A stretch of DNA of 64,000 nt, taken from contig NC_045427.1 of NCBI RefSeq assembly GCF_902635505.1, positions 594,165,665 to 594,229,664 of the forward strand. The letters are read 5' to 3'. How positions within the stretch are numbered: position 1 is the first letter of the stretch; each line of letters opens with the position of its first letter. Both the position numbers and the translations under genes were made by a program. This DNA is from Sarcophilus harrisii. Its lineage: Eukaryota; Chordata; Mammalia; Dasyuromorphia; Dasyuridae. The notes beneath the pieces were generated by a model. The model was not told the DNA's origin and searched no databases. It saw nothing but the letters and a program-made list of their open reading frames with translations. Shown here piece by piece: positions 1 to 12,235 of the stretch.

Positions 1-874
1 TATTAATCACCATGCTAAATTAGATAACCATTGTCTCATCAATTCCACTTAGTACCTTGTAAGGATCCTTGTTTCAAGTTCAGAGTTCTGGCCCATAACA
101 CCTCAGAATTGTTTTAATTTATATTTCTCTAATCAATAGTGATTTAGAACAGTTTTTTTTCATGAAACTATTGATATCACCTTACCCTTTTAGAAAGAAA
201 GGCAAAGCTACTAGATTATGCCCCAGTGATTATGGGTTTTTTTATTTTTTTATTTTTAAGGTGCTGTTTTCCTTCCTTGCGTTGCTTTCACAATGACTCA
301 TACATCTTATAAATTAAAATGCAGACACAGGCAAGCCATGGTGTTCTCAAAACACAGCAAAGGGGGCAATGATTCATCAATGCACAAAGCTACCTTGCAT
401 TGTCCACTTATCCATATCAGAAGTGATTACTCTTCAATGATAGAAAACAGTGGCTCATGTGAAGATTGCACCCTTTTCTTACCCAAAGCATGTAAAGTGT
501 TTATGTCCTGTGTCACATTTGGGTGAGATGAGCTCTTAAAGTATTTAAAGAGTATATAAAGAGTCTCACACAGGTAAGACTCCCCTGGCCCCAAATTTTA
601 GCTTTTTATTTAAATATACCTCTGTAGATAAAGCAATAGCAAATAATGTTTTGAATGGAGACAACTGGTTTCTATCCTTGAGTGGTGTAGCAAATTTAGT
701 GATGCTTTTTTCCAGTGAGACCTTGAACAAGTTGTATAAAATGAAGGTATTAGACTCAATATTTTCTAAGCTCTCTTCCACCTCCAGATCCTACAAATTA
801 TTAAGTATGCCTCTCACTGTAGCAAGTAACACACTTCAAGAGACAATGCAAATCTTTATTTATCCACACTCTTT

Positions 875-877
<3 letters not shown>
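1..877. other. Gene-free AT-rich DNA
   Basis: No exon-like open frame with splice sites and no conserved protein is visible. The stretch around 105-170 resembles the antisense of an L1 ORF2 segment that is better preserved at 21884-21945, so this may be an old L1 remnant. The rest is unassigned. Confidence 0.5.

Positions 878-911
<34 letters not shown>
878..911. repeat. (GT)n microsatellite
   Basis: An uninterrupted run of about 17 GT dinucleotides is seen directly. It is likely to be length-polymorphic. Confidence 0.95.
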
Positions 912-912
<1 letters not shown>

Positions 913-1261
913 GAAAGAAAGAGAGATGTTGATACCACTATGGCATTAGACAAGTGATTAGATCAACAAAGGCTAGCCCTAGCAGGTTTTAAAAGAAGCA
1001 AATAGCTCTGTAAGGGGTGACACTGTAAGTTATCAGTCAATACCTTAATATTAATTAATAGTAGTTTAGGCAGGAAAAAGTGCTCATAGATAGGAGATTA
1101 AAGGGAACAAAAGATCAAAATTCCAAATTTTACAATTTTGTCCAGGTATGGTCCTTATTATGCCACTTAATCATTATGTGTACCATCTTAGGTATACATA
1201 TCCTATGTTCTCAATATCCATCAGATATATAATACGTTGAGATTGTAAGGAATTTAGAACT

Positions 1262-1430
1262 AAAAAGACCATGGTGATCATGTACTATAGCATCTTCACT
1301 TTATAGGTAAGAAAACTGAGGCTCCAAAGAGCACAAATGATCTTCCTAAGGTCATAAAAGTAACAAACAGCAGATCCGGGCTTCAAACTCAAATAATTTG
1401 ATGCCAGACTCACTGAACTTTTCAAGAGAA
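1262..1430 (-). repeat. MIR-type SINE fragment, antisense
   Basis: The sequence contains 'gaaaactgaggctcc', followed by a degenerate 'cttaaggtcata' region and 'gggcttcaaactc'. This is the reverse complement of the MIR core and its tRNA-like B-box head. It is old and diverged. Confidence 0.6.
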
Positions 1431-1587
1431 CTTGCTATGTGCATGTGATTCCCAACCTTTTGAGTGTTTGACCTATGATTTGACTGATCTTTGTAGCACA
1501 TATAAATCCTATTTAAACATTGTTTTATGGGATTTTTAAGTTTAAATTAAAGAGAATTAAAGTTTCCTTTTTGAGAATTCAAGATAT

Positions 1588-1752
1588 TGAATATATATGT
1601 GCATGTATATATATGTACACATATATGTATGTATATATATACATAAATATGTGGGGATATGATATATATATTATATATATACATATATATAGTGTATACA
1701 TGTGTGTATGTAGAGTCAGAGAGAGACAGAAACAGAGAGAGACAGAGTCCTT
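1588..1752. repeat. TA/ATGT-rich and GAGACA simple repeats
   Basis: Alternating purine-pyrimidine (TA, TATG, TACA) sequence runs into GAGACAG units at about 1718-1750. It is low-complexity DNA. The open frame across it is a composition artefact. Confidence 0.85.
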
Positions 1753-2675
1753 AGTTGTTGCAAATTGAGACCTGAAAAGTCACTGTAAGGAATGGAATTA
1801 TGCAGAACTAAATGTTGTATGATACTAAGAGGTCCCAGAATTGAAGTCAATAGATTTGGATTCTAATTGAATCTTTTTTAAGTTCTTGGACACTTCACAA
1901 CTTCTTTGAGCTTTAAGCTTCTTTGTCTGTCAAATGATAACAACAATAACAAAATCAACAACAACAATGATCATGATGATGATGCTTCCACTACTTAATT
2001 CACAGAGTTGTTTTAAATTATCAAATGAAATAATATATGTAGTCGTGCTTTGTAACCTTATAGAGCTATTTAAATGCAAGCAGCAAGCTGTTAAAAACCC
2101 TAGGTGAGCTGTCCGTGGTCCTGACAGTTAAATTTTACTTTGCAGCACATTTAGTCAGACGTGTACCCAGAACTATAGCAGCTATTGTTGATAACAGTTT
2201 TATCCCAACATTTATTCTTGCTAGAAGCCCTCTAAAATGTGGTGTAGTAAAGATTTTTGGGCCCATCATTTGTCCACCTCACTGCAATGCACTTTGGAAT
2301 AGAGTATATTTCAATGATATACTCTTTGGAAGGGAAGAAGAGGAAGAAGGAAGAGAAGAGGAGGAGGAGGAGAAGAAGAAATAAAGATAGGCTTTTGAAG
2401 GAATAATAGTAGTGAGATTTTACCTTAGAAATTGATGGGAATTCAGTGACATCATCTACATAAACATACGTTGCAAACATACACTTGTGTCAACTCCAGT
2501 TCATGTCTTACAGAGACTATTATCTTTCTTCATCTTTGAATGATTTTGGAAACATATTCAATGGATAACCGTCAAACTTCTGGGCTCCATATCAATTCTG
2601 GGTAGGCAATGAAAGTATTATCATTCCTCCCTTTCAAATGAGAAAACTGAAGCTGAGAGGACATAGGACTATTGA
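1753..2675. other. Gene-free DNA with a GA-rich tract
   Basis: A purine-rich GAAGAGGA tract occupies about 2327-2385. Nothing else in the interval resembles a gene or a repeat I can name. Confidence 0.5.
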
Positions 2676-2915
2676 TCAATCAGCAAGCATTTATTAAGTA
2701 CTTATCACATACCAGGCATTATATAGAGTTAGAAGTGATCATGGACATCATCTAGTCCAACCTCTTCGATTTACAAATGAGGAAACTAAAGCCTTTGAAA
2801 GGAAGTGATGTCTCCAAGACTTACTTGGGTACAAGTTGGGTAGGGTTGAGGCTTAAACTAAATCCTCTAATTCCAAATATAGTGTTCTTTCTATTTCAGC
2901 ATACTCCCTTACCTA
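2676..2915 (-). repeat. MIR/L2-type fragment, antisense
   Basis: It begins with 'catttattaagtacttatcacataccaggc', broken here into the L2/MIR tail signature, and continues to 'gaggaaactaaagcc'. Both are reverse-complement hallmarks of MIR with its L2-like tail. It is diverged. Confidence 0.6.
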
Positions 2916-2987
2916 TAATCACAAAGTCAGAACAGTAAAAGCTGGAACATAAACCTGTACAGTTCTAATGCCAAGTCCAGCCCATTT

Positions 2988-3220
2988 TCTTTTTTTTTAT
3001 TTTTTTATTTTTTTTTATTTAATGGCCTTTTATTTACAGGATATATACATGAGTAACTTTACAGCATTAACAATTGCCAAACTTCTTGTTCCAATTTTTC
3101 ACCTCTTACCCACCCCCACCCCCTCCCCTAGATGGCAGGATGACCAGTAGATGTTAAATATATTAAAATATAAATTAGATACACAATAAGTATACCTGAC
3201 CAAAACGTTATTTTTCCAGC
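2988..3220 (-). repeat. L1 3' end, 5'-truncated, antisense
   Basis: A T-rich start (the antisense poly-A tail) is followed by 'atggcctttta', 'cccctagatggcagg' and 'tgttaaatatattaaaata'. These words recur in order in the other L1 3' UTR copies of the window (for example near 20950-21050 and 35330-35460). Only the 3' UTR is present. Confidence 0.7.
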
Positions 3221-4823
3221 CCATTTTCTAACTCACATATAGATAACAAAGGGGAAAATGCTTCTCATTCTTCAAAACACAGAAATCAAAGATGGCATTA
3301 TTTATGCTATTTGTGGACCTATACTTTGCACAGTTAACCATGGTGGAAGACAGTTTGAATCTCTTCCTTTTAAATATTCCTTTTATTGGCAGTATGAACT
3401 TGGATAGAAATCCTTTCCAGAGCACAAGGGTCTTCATGTCACCGGGAGAATAATGGTATTAGGTTGATAAATGCAGTTTATCAGCTTCTTTGTAAACCCT
3501 TATTTGAGAGCATAAATTGTTGGGATGCTGAGCTTAACAGAAAAATGCTTGTACATTGTAAGCTTTACCAGAAAGACTAACACAGCACCACATGCCAACT
3601 CTGAATTAGATGTCTTTTTGGAGAAGCATTTTGAGTTATGGCAGGTTCTAGATATATTTCATATCCTCATGATTCAACAGCTAGGGATATGTTGGAGACT
3701 TTTCATCTCCCGCATTGAACAATTAGAAAATTCTGTTGAAAGCCTACATCTGGCAATGTTGTAATGCTTCAATATTTCTTTATAAGATTTGTCAACATAA
3801 AACTAAAACTGTATTGATTATTACAGTAAGACAGTCATCTCCAGCCCACATGCTTCTGTATGAGACAAAGATCCTCCCCAGTTCCTGTTATGAGATCACC
3901 TATCTCTCCTATACACTAGAAGGTAATGATATTGTTGAAGTTTTTAAGCCACTGTGCTTGCAGTTGCCTGAAGATTTTTAAAGAAAGAATGAGGATTAAT
4001 AAGATGCCAGGAATCCAGGTTTCTCAGTTTCATCTCTGTCATCATGTGGGAGGCAGGCGAACCAAGGAGCACTTTCATTCATAATTGCTAAACTCACTAG
4101 AGTAGTGAGTTAGGGAGAAGAGACTGAGATGACTCAACATTAGAAGTTTGAAGCAAGTTAATGAGTACCCAGTCTTGTGGCTGATCTGATGGATAGCCTG
4201 ATGGGAGCCAGGATGTTTAATAACCATTTTGCTCCCAGGAAGTATATGTCTAGAAAACTGGCCAACAATAACCCCTTGTCTCGTTCTCCTCCAACTCTAG
4301 GGCTGCATATTTCTCCTTGAGCTTTCTTTATGTTTTTCTTAACCCTGCGACTTCACCCTCATGGCAGCAGAGTCCCCTGGGATCTGTCTAGCTGGTGATC
4401 TCATCTCTGTCCTTGAAGTGATGTTCTGTCTGCTAGAAAAGCTATACACAGTTACTGCTGTGTTCTTCAGTCTGAGCCTCAAAGGAATAGAAAATTCCAT
4501 CCCCGGCTGAGCAATTCTTGCTAAATGAGCTTGGCTATGCTGATCTGACTCTTAAGGACACAGGAGGGAACTGAGATTGTTGTCCCCTGCAGAGGTGAAA
4601 GAACATTCTTTTCCTATGCTCTTTGACTTCTCTCCAAATTTTTGCCTTACAATTATGGATCTCTCACTCAGAAAAGAATCAGAGAACTGTAGATTTAGAG
4701 TTGGAAAGGATTTTAGAAATTATTGAACTCAACATTTTCATTTTTTCAGAAATCCAGCTCTCTTTATGCTGAGCCTCAAGAAATATAATACTGTCAAGAT
4801 CCTGCTTCAACCATCCAAACTAA
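3221..4823. other. Gene-free DNA, no identifiable element
   Basis: Several short open frames occur (for example 3525-3981), but none shows a recognisable protein, codon bias or paired splice sites. Around 4680-4745 there may be a MIR-related trace ('agagttggaaaggatttta'). Confidence 0.45.
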
Positions 4824-5020
4824 TAGGTAGTTGATGTAGTGGAAAGAATACTTGATGCGAGTCCAAGAAACTGGGTTAACTTTTGACAATGCTACTGATG
4901 TGTGAGATGGGACAAGTAACTTGTTCTCTCTGGTTATCTCTTCTGTACAATGTGGGTACTGGATTCAATCAATTCTTGGATTCTTCTCCACTCTAAATCC
5001 CAGTATCTCTCTCTCTTTTT
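4824..5020 (+). repeat. tRNA-derived CORE-SINE copy, sense
   Basis: It carries 'tagtggaaagaatacttgatgcgagtcc', the A-box-like head, followed by a degenerate 'ctgatgtgtgagatgggacaagtaactt' core. This is the MIR/CORE-SINE arrangement in forward orientation. The copy is old. Confidence 0.55.
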
Positions 5021-5289
5021 TTAAACAAACTCCCTGGATAATCATATTCGATTTCTACGACAGAAATTATGATTTAGATTTGGGTGGGGGCAACTACACC
5101 TGCTACTATTATAGGAAGGGGGGTGATCAAGAAGGGAAATGCTCCTAAAACGTGGAAAAGAAAATTTTTTAGAAAGCCTGAAGAATCAGAAATAGGACTT
5201 CTCTGTATTACTTATCTTCACTCTATGTTCCAGCCAATACGGACGTTGACATTCCATCTCCTAATTCTTTGCTTTTTCATAGGTCACAC

Positions 5290-5580
5290 CCCAAGCCTGT
5301 AATGTCTGTCTCTCCTCAGCTTTGCTTCTTGAACACCCTCACTCCCTTTGAAACTTAGCTAAAGTACCATCTCCTGGAAGAGGCATTTACTGAATCCTTC
5401 AATTGTTAGTGCTTCCCTCTCCCCAATTACTTTGTATTTATGTTTTTGTGTTTATGTTGTTTCTTCCCAGGAGAATGTAAGCTCTTGGGGCATGGAATGT
5501 TTTGTTTTTATCTTTATTCCCCGGTGCTTTGCAAAGTGCTTGGCACATAATAAGTGTTTGTTGGCTTAAAGTGAATTGAT
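5290..5580 (+). repeat. L2 LINE 3' end, sense
   Basis: The phrases 'agaatgtaagctcttgggg', 'gcttggcacataataagtg' and the ending 'tgttggctt' match the L2 3' UTR order. Only the 3' end is present, and no reading frame is preserved. Confidence 0.75.
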
Positions 5581-7044
5581 GCTTCCTTTCCACCACCACC
5601 AATCTATTCAGATTCCACCACCAACCAACTCAGAAAAAAGAGAAAACAAGGTTTTAAGACTGTCAGGAGTCTGTTCTTAGCATTAGCCATGGGGTGATGG
5701 TCCTGTCTCTTCCTCCCCACGGCTTTCCGGAGTGATAAAATTAAGTGATGATGAGTCATCTGATTACATGTAAGCCCCTTATCTTGCCTGCTTGTAGCTA
5801 TAGATTCTGTCTCTCGTTCTTAATGTCTTTTATGGAAAGGTTAAGCAAAAATTAGTAAGAAGATGAGGGGAAATCCTGATGTTATGTGAAAGTGTTAACC
5901 AAAAAAAGCAAATAAAAAATCAAAAACAAAATGACCTCTTATAGGTAGAAGAGGTCTAGGAAGTCTACTTTAAAGTCATCCATTAAGAGAATGAATGTCT
6001 ACATAACACACAGACACATACACATAATATATGCATATATACATAAACAAATAAATAAGTGACCGACAGCCCCAACCTCCTCCAGCATAGAAAAAAAGTA
6101 GAAGCTGCCTAGTAATTGCCAGAGGAGCCAGTGGGGGCCTGGCATCTGAAAGCTCTTTAGCTTTGAGACACAACATGATGCTGATTAGTGCAAAGCCAGT
6201 CCCCTTTCAGTAATTATAATCAGACACTGCCTCTGGGGCTTCAAAAGCTTCATTAAAGGGACCCTCCAAAGGGAGCCGGAAAACATAGACATGGGAGAAC
6301 TTGGACAGATTGAAAACACTTCCTTCCTTTGGAGGAAGAGGGTGATGTAGTTATTTGCTTTCAAACAATAACAAGAGGCTTAAAATGTATCTATCCCAAA
6401 TCTCCTAGGATAGGCATATTCTCCTGGGAAGGATATCCTGATAACCAGACGCAATCCTTTAGCTCCCTATGCACAGAAATCTTGAGGATGTGGATGAGGA
6501 TGGAGTCATTCATAACAATAACTAAAATTTCTATAGCTCTTGAGATACAGAGTGCTTGCAATATAGAGTGCCCACCTTGAAGCCACAAATACATATATTG
6601 GTTATGTGACCTGGGCACATCACTTGGGTTAGAGTTAGGATTAGGACTTCCAGTGTCTTAGACAGCTCTCCAAGACCAAAAATTGCAGAGAAGGTCCCAA
6701 CGAAGGTCCCACTCTTGATAGAGTGGGAGTGCCTCACAGGGTATTGATGAAATCACAAGTTCAGTCTTTATCTCTTGACACTTTACAGAACATCTCCCAT
6801 ACTTGTACTGTTTAATGTTCTCAGTTCCATGATATCAAGAATTCGAATGTTAGTAACTCCATTTTAGAGATAAGAGGGGAAAAAGCTCTAAGTAAATGAA
6901 TAATTTGGCCAACATCACATAGTGAGTAAATAGCAGATATAAATCAATGTCTTCAGTCTCTTCAGTGCTGGTCATTTTCCCACTATTCTATCTGAAGGTG
7001 AACCCCAGAAAGTCCCAAGGATTTGTGGGAACATCAAGAGGGAA
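5581..7044. other. Gene-free DNA with a SINE remnant
   Basis: Around 6600-6760 the words 'gttatgtgacctgggcacatcac' and 'ccctgaggca'-like remnants, then 'cagagaaggtcc', indicate the 3' half of a tRNA-derived SINE in + orientation. A microsatellite-like ACACAT tract lies near 6000-6050. No gene is seen. Confidence 0.5.
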
Positions 7045-7262
7045 TCAAATATTTATTATGTGTTAAATGCTATAAAGATCATTTTACTTGATTCTTATAA
7101 CAATTCTGGGAGATTGGTGCTATTATCATTCCCATTTTATAGTTGTGGAATCTGATGCAAACAGAGGGTCATGGAACTAGTAGGAATCTGAGGCTGCATT
7201 TGAACTCAGGTTTTCCTGGCTTCGGGCTCAGTGTTCCTTCCACTGAGCTACCTTGCTACCTC
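7045..7262 (-). repeat. MIR copy, antisense
   Basis: From 'atttattatgtgttaaatgct' through 'cccattttatagttg' to 'tttgaactcaggttttcctgg' it follows the reverse complement of MIR, with the B-box region near 7198-7212. It is near full length. Confidence 0.75.
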
Positions 7263-7904
7263 ACTAAGGAAGAAGACAATAATATTCCATAGTCCAGGAG
7301 CAGTAGCAAGAAGGCTATATTCACTTTACAAGCCAATTAGCCTCAGATCCCAAGCTTTGCCTGATCTTTTCCCAGGCACATTGCATCAGCTTACCAGGGA
7401 TGATTATTTTGGTCTGTATCTACACAATCCCACCACCATCTTCTAGCAGTATTTTGTATATTATTATTTGTGTAGCAGAAGAATGGCGCGTATCCTTCAG
7501 CCCCTGGGAAGCCTAGTAGAGTTGAAAGCAAAAGGCAGGCACACCAGGGGAAATCAGGAGGGGGCATAGCTAGGGGTCAGCTACTGAGGAACATAGCTAG
7601 CTAAGTGGCTGTCATCCACTGCCTGACCTAATTCTATTTTGTAGGCGGTAATTGTGTTAGCTCTAGGGTGGATACGTACCCCAAAGATGGATGGTTTCTT
7701 TCATTAAAACTGACATGAAAAAGACTAGCCCCATCTCAGGGTATAAAAGAGACTGTGACAAATGTTAATAGGACATAGTGCCTAGAGAAAGTATGGGAAA
7801 GGCTTGTTTTTAGGGTAAGGATAGGAGAAGTAAGCCTTTCTTTGAGAAATGTTTAGGGATTTGGAGAGAGTTGGATTCATCCCTGAGGCTGTCGCAAGTA
7901 ACTA
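7263..7904. other. Gene-free DNA
   Basis: No protein-coding, RNA or repeat signature that I can name is visible here. Confidence 0.4.
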
Positions 7905-9345
7905 TCACAGAATCACAGAATTTCAGAGTTGAAAGAAACCTCTAAGGCTATCTATTTTAATTCATATCTGTCCAGGATTCCCCAACAAGTAGTCAGCCAG
8001 CTTTTGTTTGAAGTTCTCTATTAAAGGATAATATGCTATTTCCTTAAAGAACCCATTCTACTTGGGGATTGTTCAGGAGGACCAGCGCCTCTGATGTGAA
8101 GGTGGGCTGGAGCCCTTTTCAGGACTGCTCATCCACCTTGGGTGTCTACCTTTCACTCAATTTTCACCTGTGGGTGCAAGAAACTAGCATGCTTGGTGGT
8201 CACATCCCAGTAAAACCAATGGGCTCAATCAGGTTGAGGGTAACTGGCAGACCTCAAACTGTTTAGTGAGCTGGGAGGAGGTCTCTCTCTACCCCAAGGT
8301 TGTGAAGACTTCCTGATAGAATGGTTAGATGAGAACAATTTATTCCAATGACCATAAAGTCGGCTGAAGCAGGTGCTGTGGAATCCTCAAGAGCTTGGTC
8401 ACACATGAAAGATATCAAGGTCATCCCAGTGCATCCTGGACCATCACTAGCTTGACTTTTATCCTGACACTGTACTTTGATGGCTCTGAAGGAGAGAATG
8501 AGGCTGATTAGCTTCACTTAAATCCATTTCACATCTGAGTCAAGATTTCACCCCAAGGTGTCATTGGTGCTCTTCAAAAAACAAAAGGGCAAACAATAAC
8601 AACCTTCTACTCTGGCCAAGCTTTAATCATTAGGAAGTTTTTTTTTTTTTTTTAGATATTCTACTTCTCAATAGAACCTAAGATCATATTAGTTTTTAAA
8701 AAATATGTATTGAGCTATTAGTTTGCTAAAATACCCATTTCTTTCCCACATAAACCATTGTGTCCCTCTTCTCCCCATCTACTTCTTGAATTTCATGAAA
8801 TTTATTTTTAAGTCCAAGTGTGGGATTTATGTTATTTAAATCCCACACTTGGACTTAAAAATAAATTTAATCTTACTAGGTTCACTATTCTACCATATCT
8901 AAATGTTTTGGGTTCTCATTTTAGTTCTCCCTCCCATTTTTGTGAAATCAGTAAACTTGATAAGTATGCCTTCATTTTTGCCTTCATTCAAGTTATAGGA
9001 ATTAGGTTCATAGCATCTTCATATTATAAAGGACCTCAGAGGTGACCTAATTTGATTTCTAGACCCAGAGCACAGATCCAGTCTACAAAATTCCAAATGA
9101 GTTTTTATTTAGTTTCAGCTTAAATACATCTAATTGTGGGAATTTACCAGGTAAATTCACAAGGCAGCCTTTTATTCTTTTGACAGGTCTCGTTAGAACA
9201 TTTCCTTATATGAATTCAACATCCTTCTCCCAGGAATGTTTAGTCAACTGTCCCATGTCTCCCCTCTTGGACTAATCAGAATATATACAATTTCTTTTCT
9301 ATATAACAAGTCTTTGAATCTTTGAAAACAGGTGTTATACCTTGC
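7905..9345 (-). repeat. L3/CR1 LINE fragments, antisense mosaic
   Basis: The segment 7905-7950 contains 'atcacagaatcacagaat', the reverse complement of the short tandem tail of CR1-type LINEs. It is followed by degenerate 3' UTR text ('ttgaagttctctat', 'cccattctacttgggg'). CR1/L3-like text resumes at about 8620-9010 ('aattaggaagttttt', 'aacttgataagtatgcc'), and a second copy starts near 9020 and runs to about 9345. The middle (8090-8600) is unassigned. No LINE reading frame survives. A perfect hairpin lies inside (see 8798-8868). Confidence 0.6.
8798..8868. repeat. Perfect 32-bp inverted repeat (hairpin)
   Basis: Bases 8798-8829 are the exact reverse complement of 8837-8868, with a 7-nt loop at 8830-8836. 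One arm matches the CR1/L3 text that surrounds it, so the other looks like a local inverted copy. Perfect arms in an otherwise diverged element suggest a late event. Confidence 0.95.
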
Positions 9346-9349
9346 CCAA

Positions 9350-9590
9350 GGAAGGAAACAAGCATGCATTTATTGTGTGTGCTACGTGCCCAGTATCGTG
9401 CTAAGCACTTTATAAATATTATCTCACTTGAGACTCATAACCACCTTGGGAGGAAGGGACTGTTAATATTCCCATTTTAAAATTGAGGAAACTGAGTGAG
9501 ACATAGGATCACACAACTAAAGGTCTAAGGCTAGATGATTAACTCCAGGCCCAGTGTTCTACCTATTCACTACTTAACTACCCCCAGTCT
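9350..9590 (-). repeat. MIR copy, antisense
   Basis: 'gcatttattgtgtgtgctacg', 'gtgctaagcactttataaat', 'cccattttaaaattgaggaa' and a degenerate tRNA-like end appear in the order of the MIR reverse complement. Confidence 0.75.
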
Positions 9591-9654
9591 TTTCTTCTCC
9601 AGGATAAATGTAATAAACTTTTTGAAGCACTTTCCTTAGAAGAATTCTTTGACA

Positions 9655-9797
9655 AGTCAGCTAGATGGCGCAGTGGGCACCAGCTCTAAAGTCAAGAGGA
9701 TTTGAGTTCAAATGGAACCTCGGACACTTAACATTAATTGTGTGACACTAGGCAAGTCACCCAACCCCAAATGACTCAAGGGGAAAAAAAAAGAATA
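9655..9797 (+). repeat. Marsupial tRNA-derived SINE with poly-A tail
   Basis: The head 'cagctagatggcgcagtggg' and B-box-like 'gatttgagttcaaat' are followed by 'aggcaagtcacccaacc' and an A-rich tail at about 9780-9795. This short poly-A SINE type is, as far as I know, a marsupial signature. It gives one of the strongest clues to the organism. Confidence 0.8.
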
Positions 9798-12235
9798 CTG
9801 TGAGGTAGATGGTTCAAATATTATTATGACCATTTTATAAATGAGAAAACTGAGAATTTACAAATGTCAAATAACATGTTCAAACTGATGCTTTGGCTTC
9901 CAGTGAAGTTTTCCCATTACACCACACTGGGTTAAAGGCTATGAAAACATTTTTATATAAGAGAAATAAAATAATCTAAACTTTTAATTGTTCCAAATGT
10001 TCCATTCTAATCAGCAAAATTAGCTTGATGCATCAATTAAATTAGAAAGCATGATCTCACTCCCAGCAGGAGCCAACAGCAGTTGATCCATTTATTCTGT
10101 TTCCTGGGCTTTTCTCTCTCTCCCTCTTTCATTATTAAGAACAGTTTCGAGAAAATGGACATTTTTTTTTTTTTTAAACCATTGAAACCTAGCCAGGAAG
10201 TTTCCCGGAGAATTTCTGGCCTATTTATATGAAAATCTTGATTTTTAAAAAATTAAATGTTACAAATAATATGGTCCAAATGATGACTTCTGCCCTTCTG
10301 TCCTCTTCTGGCCTTCTGATTACTGCCAGGAAAATGGGTAGATAATTAGTAGTCTATTGTTGAGATAGTTTTAGATTTCTTCAGGTCCTCATTTTCATTT
10401 AGAGCCCTAAACTAGTTAAAAACCTGAATTTGGACCACTTAAGCATCTAGGATTAGCTCAATGTAAAATGCTAAATTTAATGGCCCGAGGACAAAGCTAC
10501 CATTACCATTTCCTAGTTATGGCTTTGCCGGAAGAGTGGAGCTGGTCTAAATGAAATTTAGATTTAACTTATTTTTTAAAAATGGACCTGTGATTTTCAT
10601 CTGCATAAGAAATATTCATTGTCCAAACTCTCTCTGCTGATTGACACAGAGATTCAATAGTAACTTATGTCTTCGAGAGTTGTCTGGTGCACTACGGGGT
10701 TAAGGTACTTGTCCAGCATCTCACAGTTAGTAATAATCACAGTTTAAAGGGACGGCTTGGACTGAGACTTCTATTATTTCAAGACTGATCTTCTATTCAC
10801 TAGGTTGAAATGAGAGGCAGTGTGGAATAGTGGATAGAATCAGAAGTCAGGAAGATCTGAGTTTGTATCCTGTGTGAACATGGGCAAATCATATTTGAAT
10901 AATTTTCTAAGTTACAAATGAATTACTGATCTGTATTTGTGGAGAGTTTCCTTACCCACAGTTCCTCATAATGATGATTTTGACCAAATGTGAAAAGGAC
11001 CAGAGCTAGGGGGATTGTGATTTATTTGTTAGCTGCTTCTGGGAATCTGTTTTTTCACCTTTCAGCTTTATTCAGTAACTTCCCTGACTGGAACCATTCT
11101 TGAAAATGTTTCTGGTTGTTACTGATTCATTCTTGCTTTAGCTTCTTTTATGAGTCATCTAAATAATGCCCACGAACCCTCCCAAGGGGGATGGCTTTGA
11201 TGATAAATCCCTTTAAGACCCATCTGCTTACCGGAGTCTACAGGCTGAGAGTGGGCAATCTTATCTCTCAACAATGGAATTTACCAAAGTGTCTGATTCC
11301 TGTGGCTTATGCTCCTAAATAACAGGAGAGTCAAGTTCTCCATGTGTAATGAGCAATTTTAATGTTCTGGTTTCTTGAATGAAAAGAATTGCTAACAGGT
11401 TATATTTAAATCACTTGCCATATCTGATGGGTATAGCATCTATTAGTACTTCCTATTCTACAGATGAGGAAGTCATAAGAAAGGCAATGCAGCATAATGG
11501 ATGAAGTGCTGACCTAGGAGCTGTACTTGGACAAGTTCCTGCTAGATTTCTCTATAATAAACTGACTTTTACGGGAGGGAGATCCATCCAGGAGATCTCT
11601 CTATCAGTAAAATCACTACTAGTCCAGGCTCTATCCTTTTCCAGTTGAGGAAACAGGACCTGAAAGGTTAACTTATTTGCCCTGGGGTCACACAGCTAAG
11701 AAGTGTCATTTCTGGGATCCAAAATTCTTTAGGGACACTAAAGAGTACCAGGAACGGCTCTGAGGTCTTAGCTTCCCCCGTTTCTCATATTTTCCCTCAA
11801 ATTTGGAAAATCTCTGGGCTGTTCTTTGAGTGGGTGCTATAATGTGATTTCTTGCAAGTAAATAAAAGAAAATCAGGGCAAACTGATTCTAGAACAAGCA
11901 TATGAAAGTGTGGAAGAATTGATGGCAAATTTGTGAATAAATTTCATCTGCCATTAATAAGTCTAATAAAAGGTTCGTTATGTTTCAAAGAATGTCAAAT
12001 CATTGATTTCACTTTTCATCTCTGCCCAAACACCTCCATTTAACACCATTATCTAAACAGAAACAGTCAACTGTCCACTTCCCATGTAGTTCATCCACTT
12101 TTCTGAAGTCCCCATGTCAAGATTGTAAACCTGAATTGATTTTTTTTTAATGCTGTCCTGCCTGTTCCTGGATATCTAGGTGATCCAGTCAGGATGACTC
12201 ATCTTCTACCTGAGTTCAAAGCTTCAGACACCTAC
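9798..12235. other. Gene-free DNA with small SINE remnants
   Basis: A sense tRNA-SINE remnant lies at about 10812-10905 ('gtggaatagtggatagaatc'). An antisense MIR core lies at about 11640-11720 ('gttgaggaaacaggacctg'). No exon-like frame is present. The DNA stays AT-rich up to the abrupt edge of the minisatellite. Confidence 0.5.
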
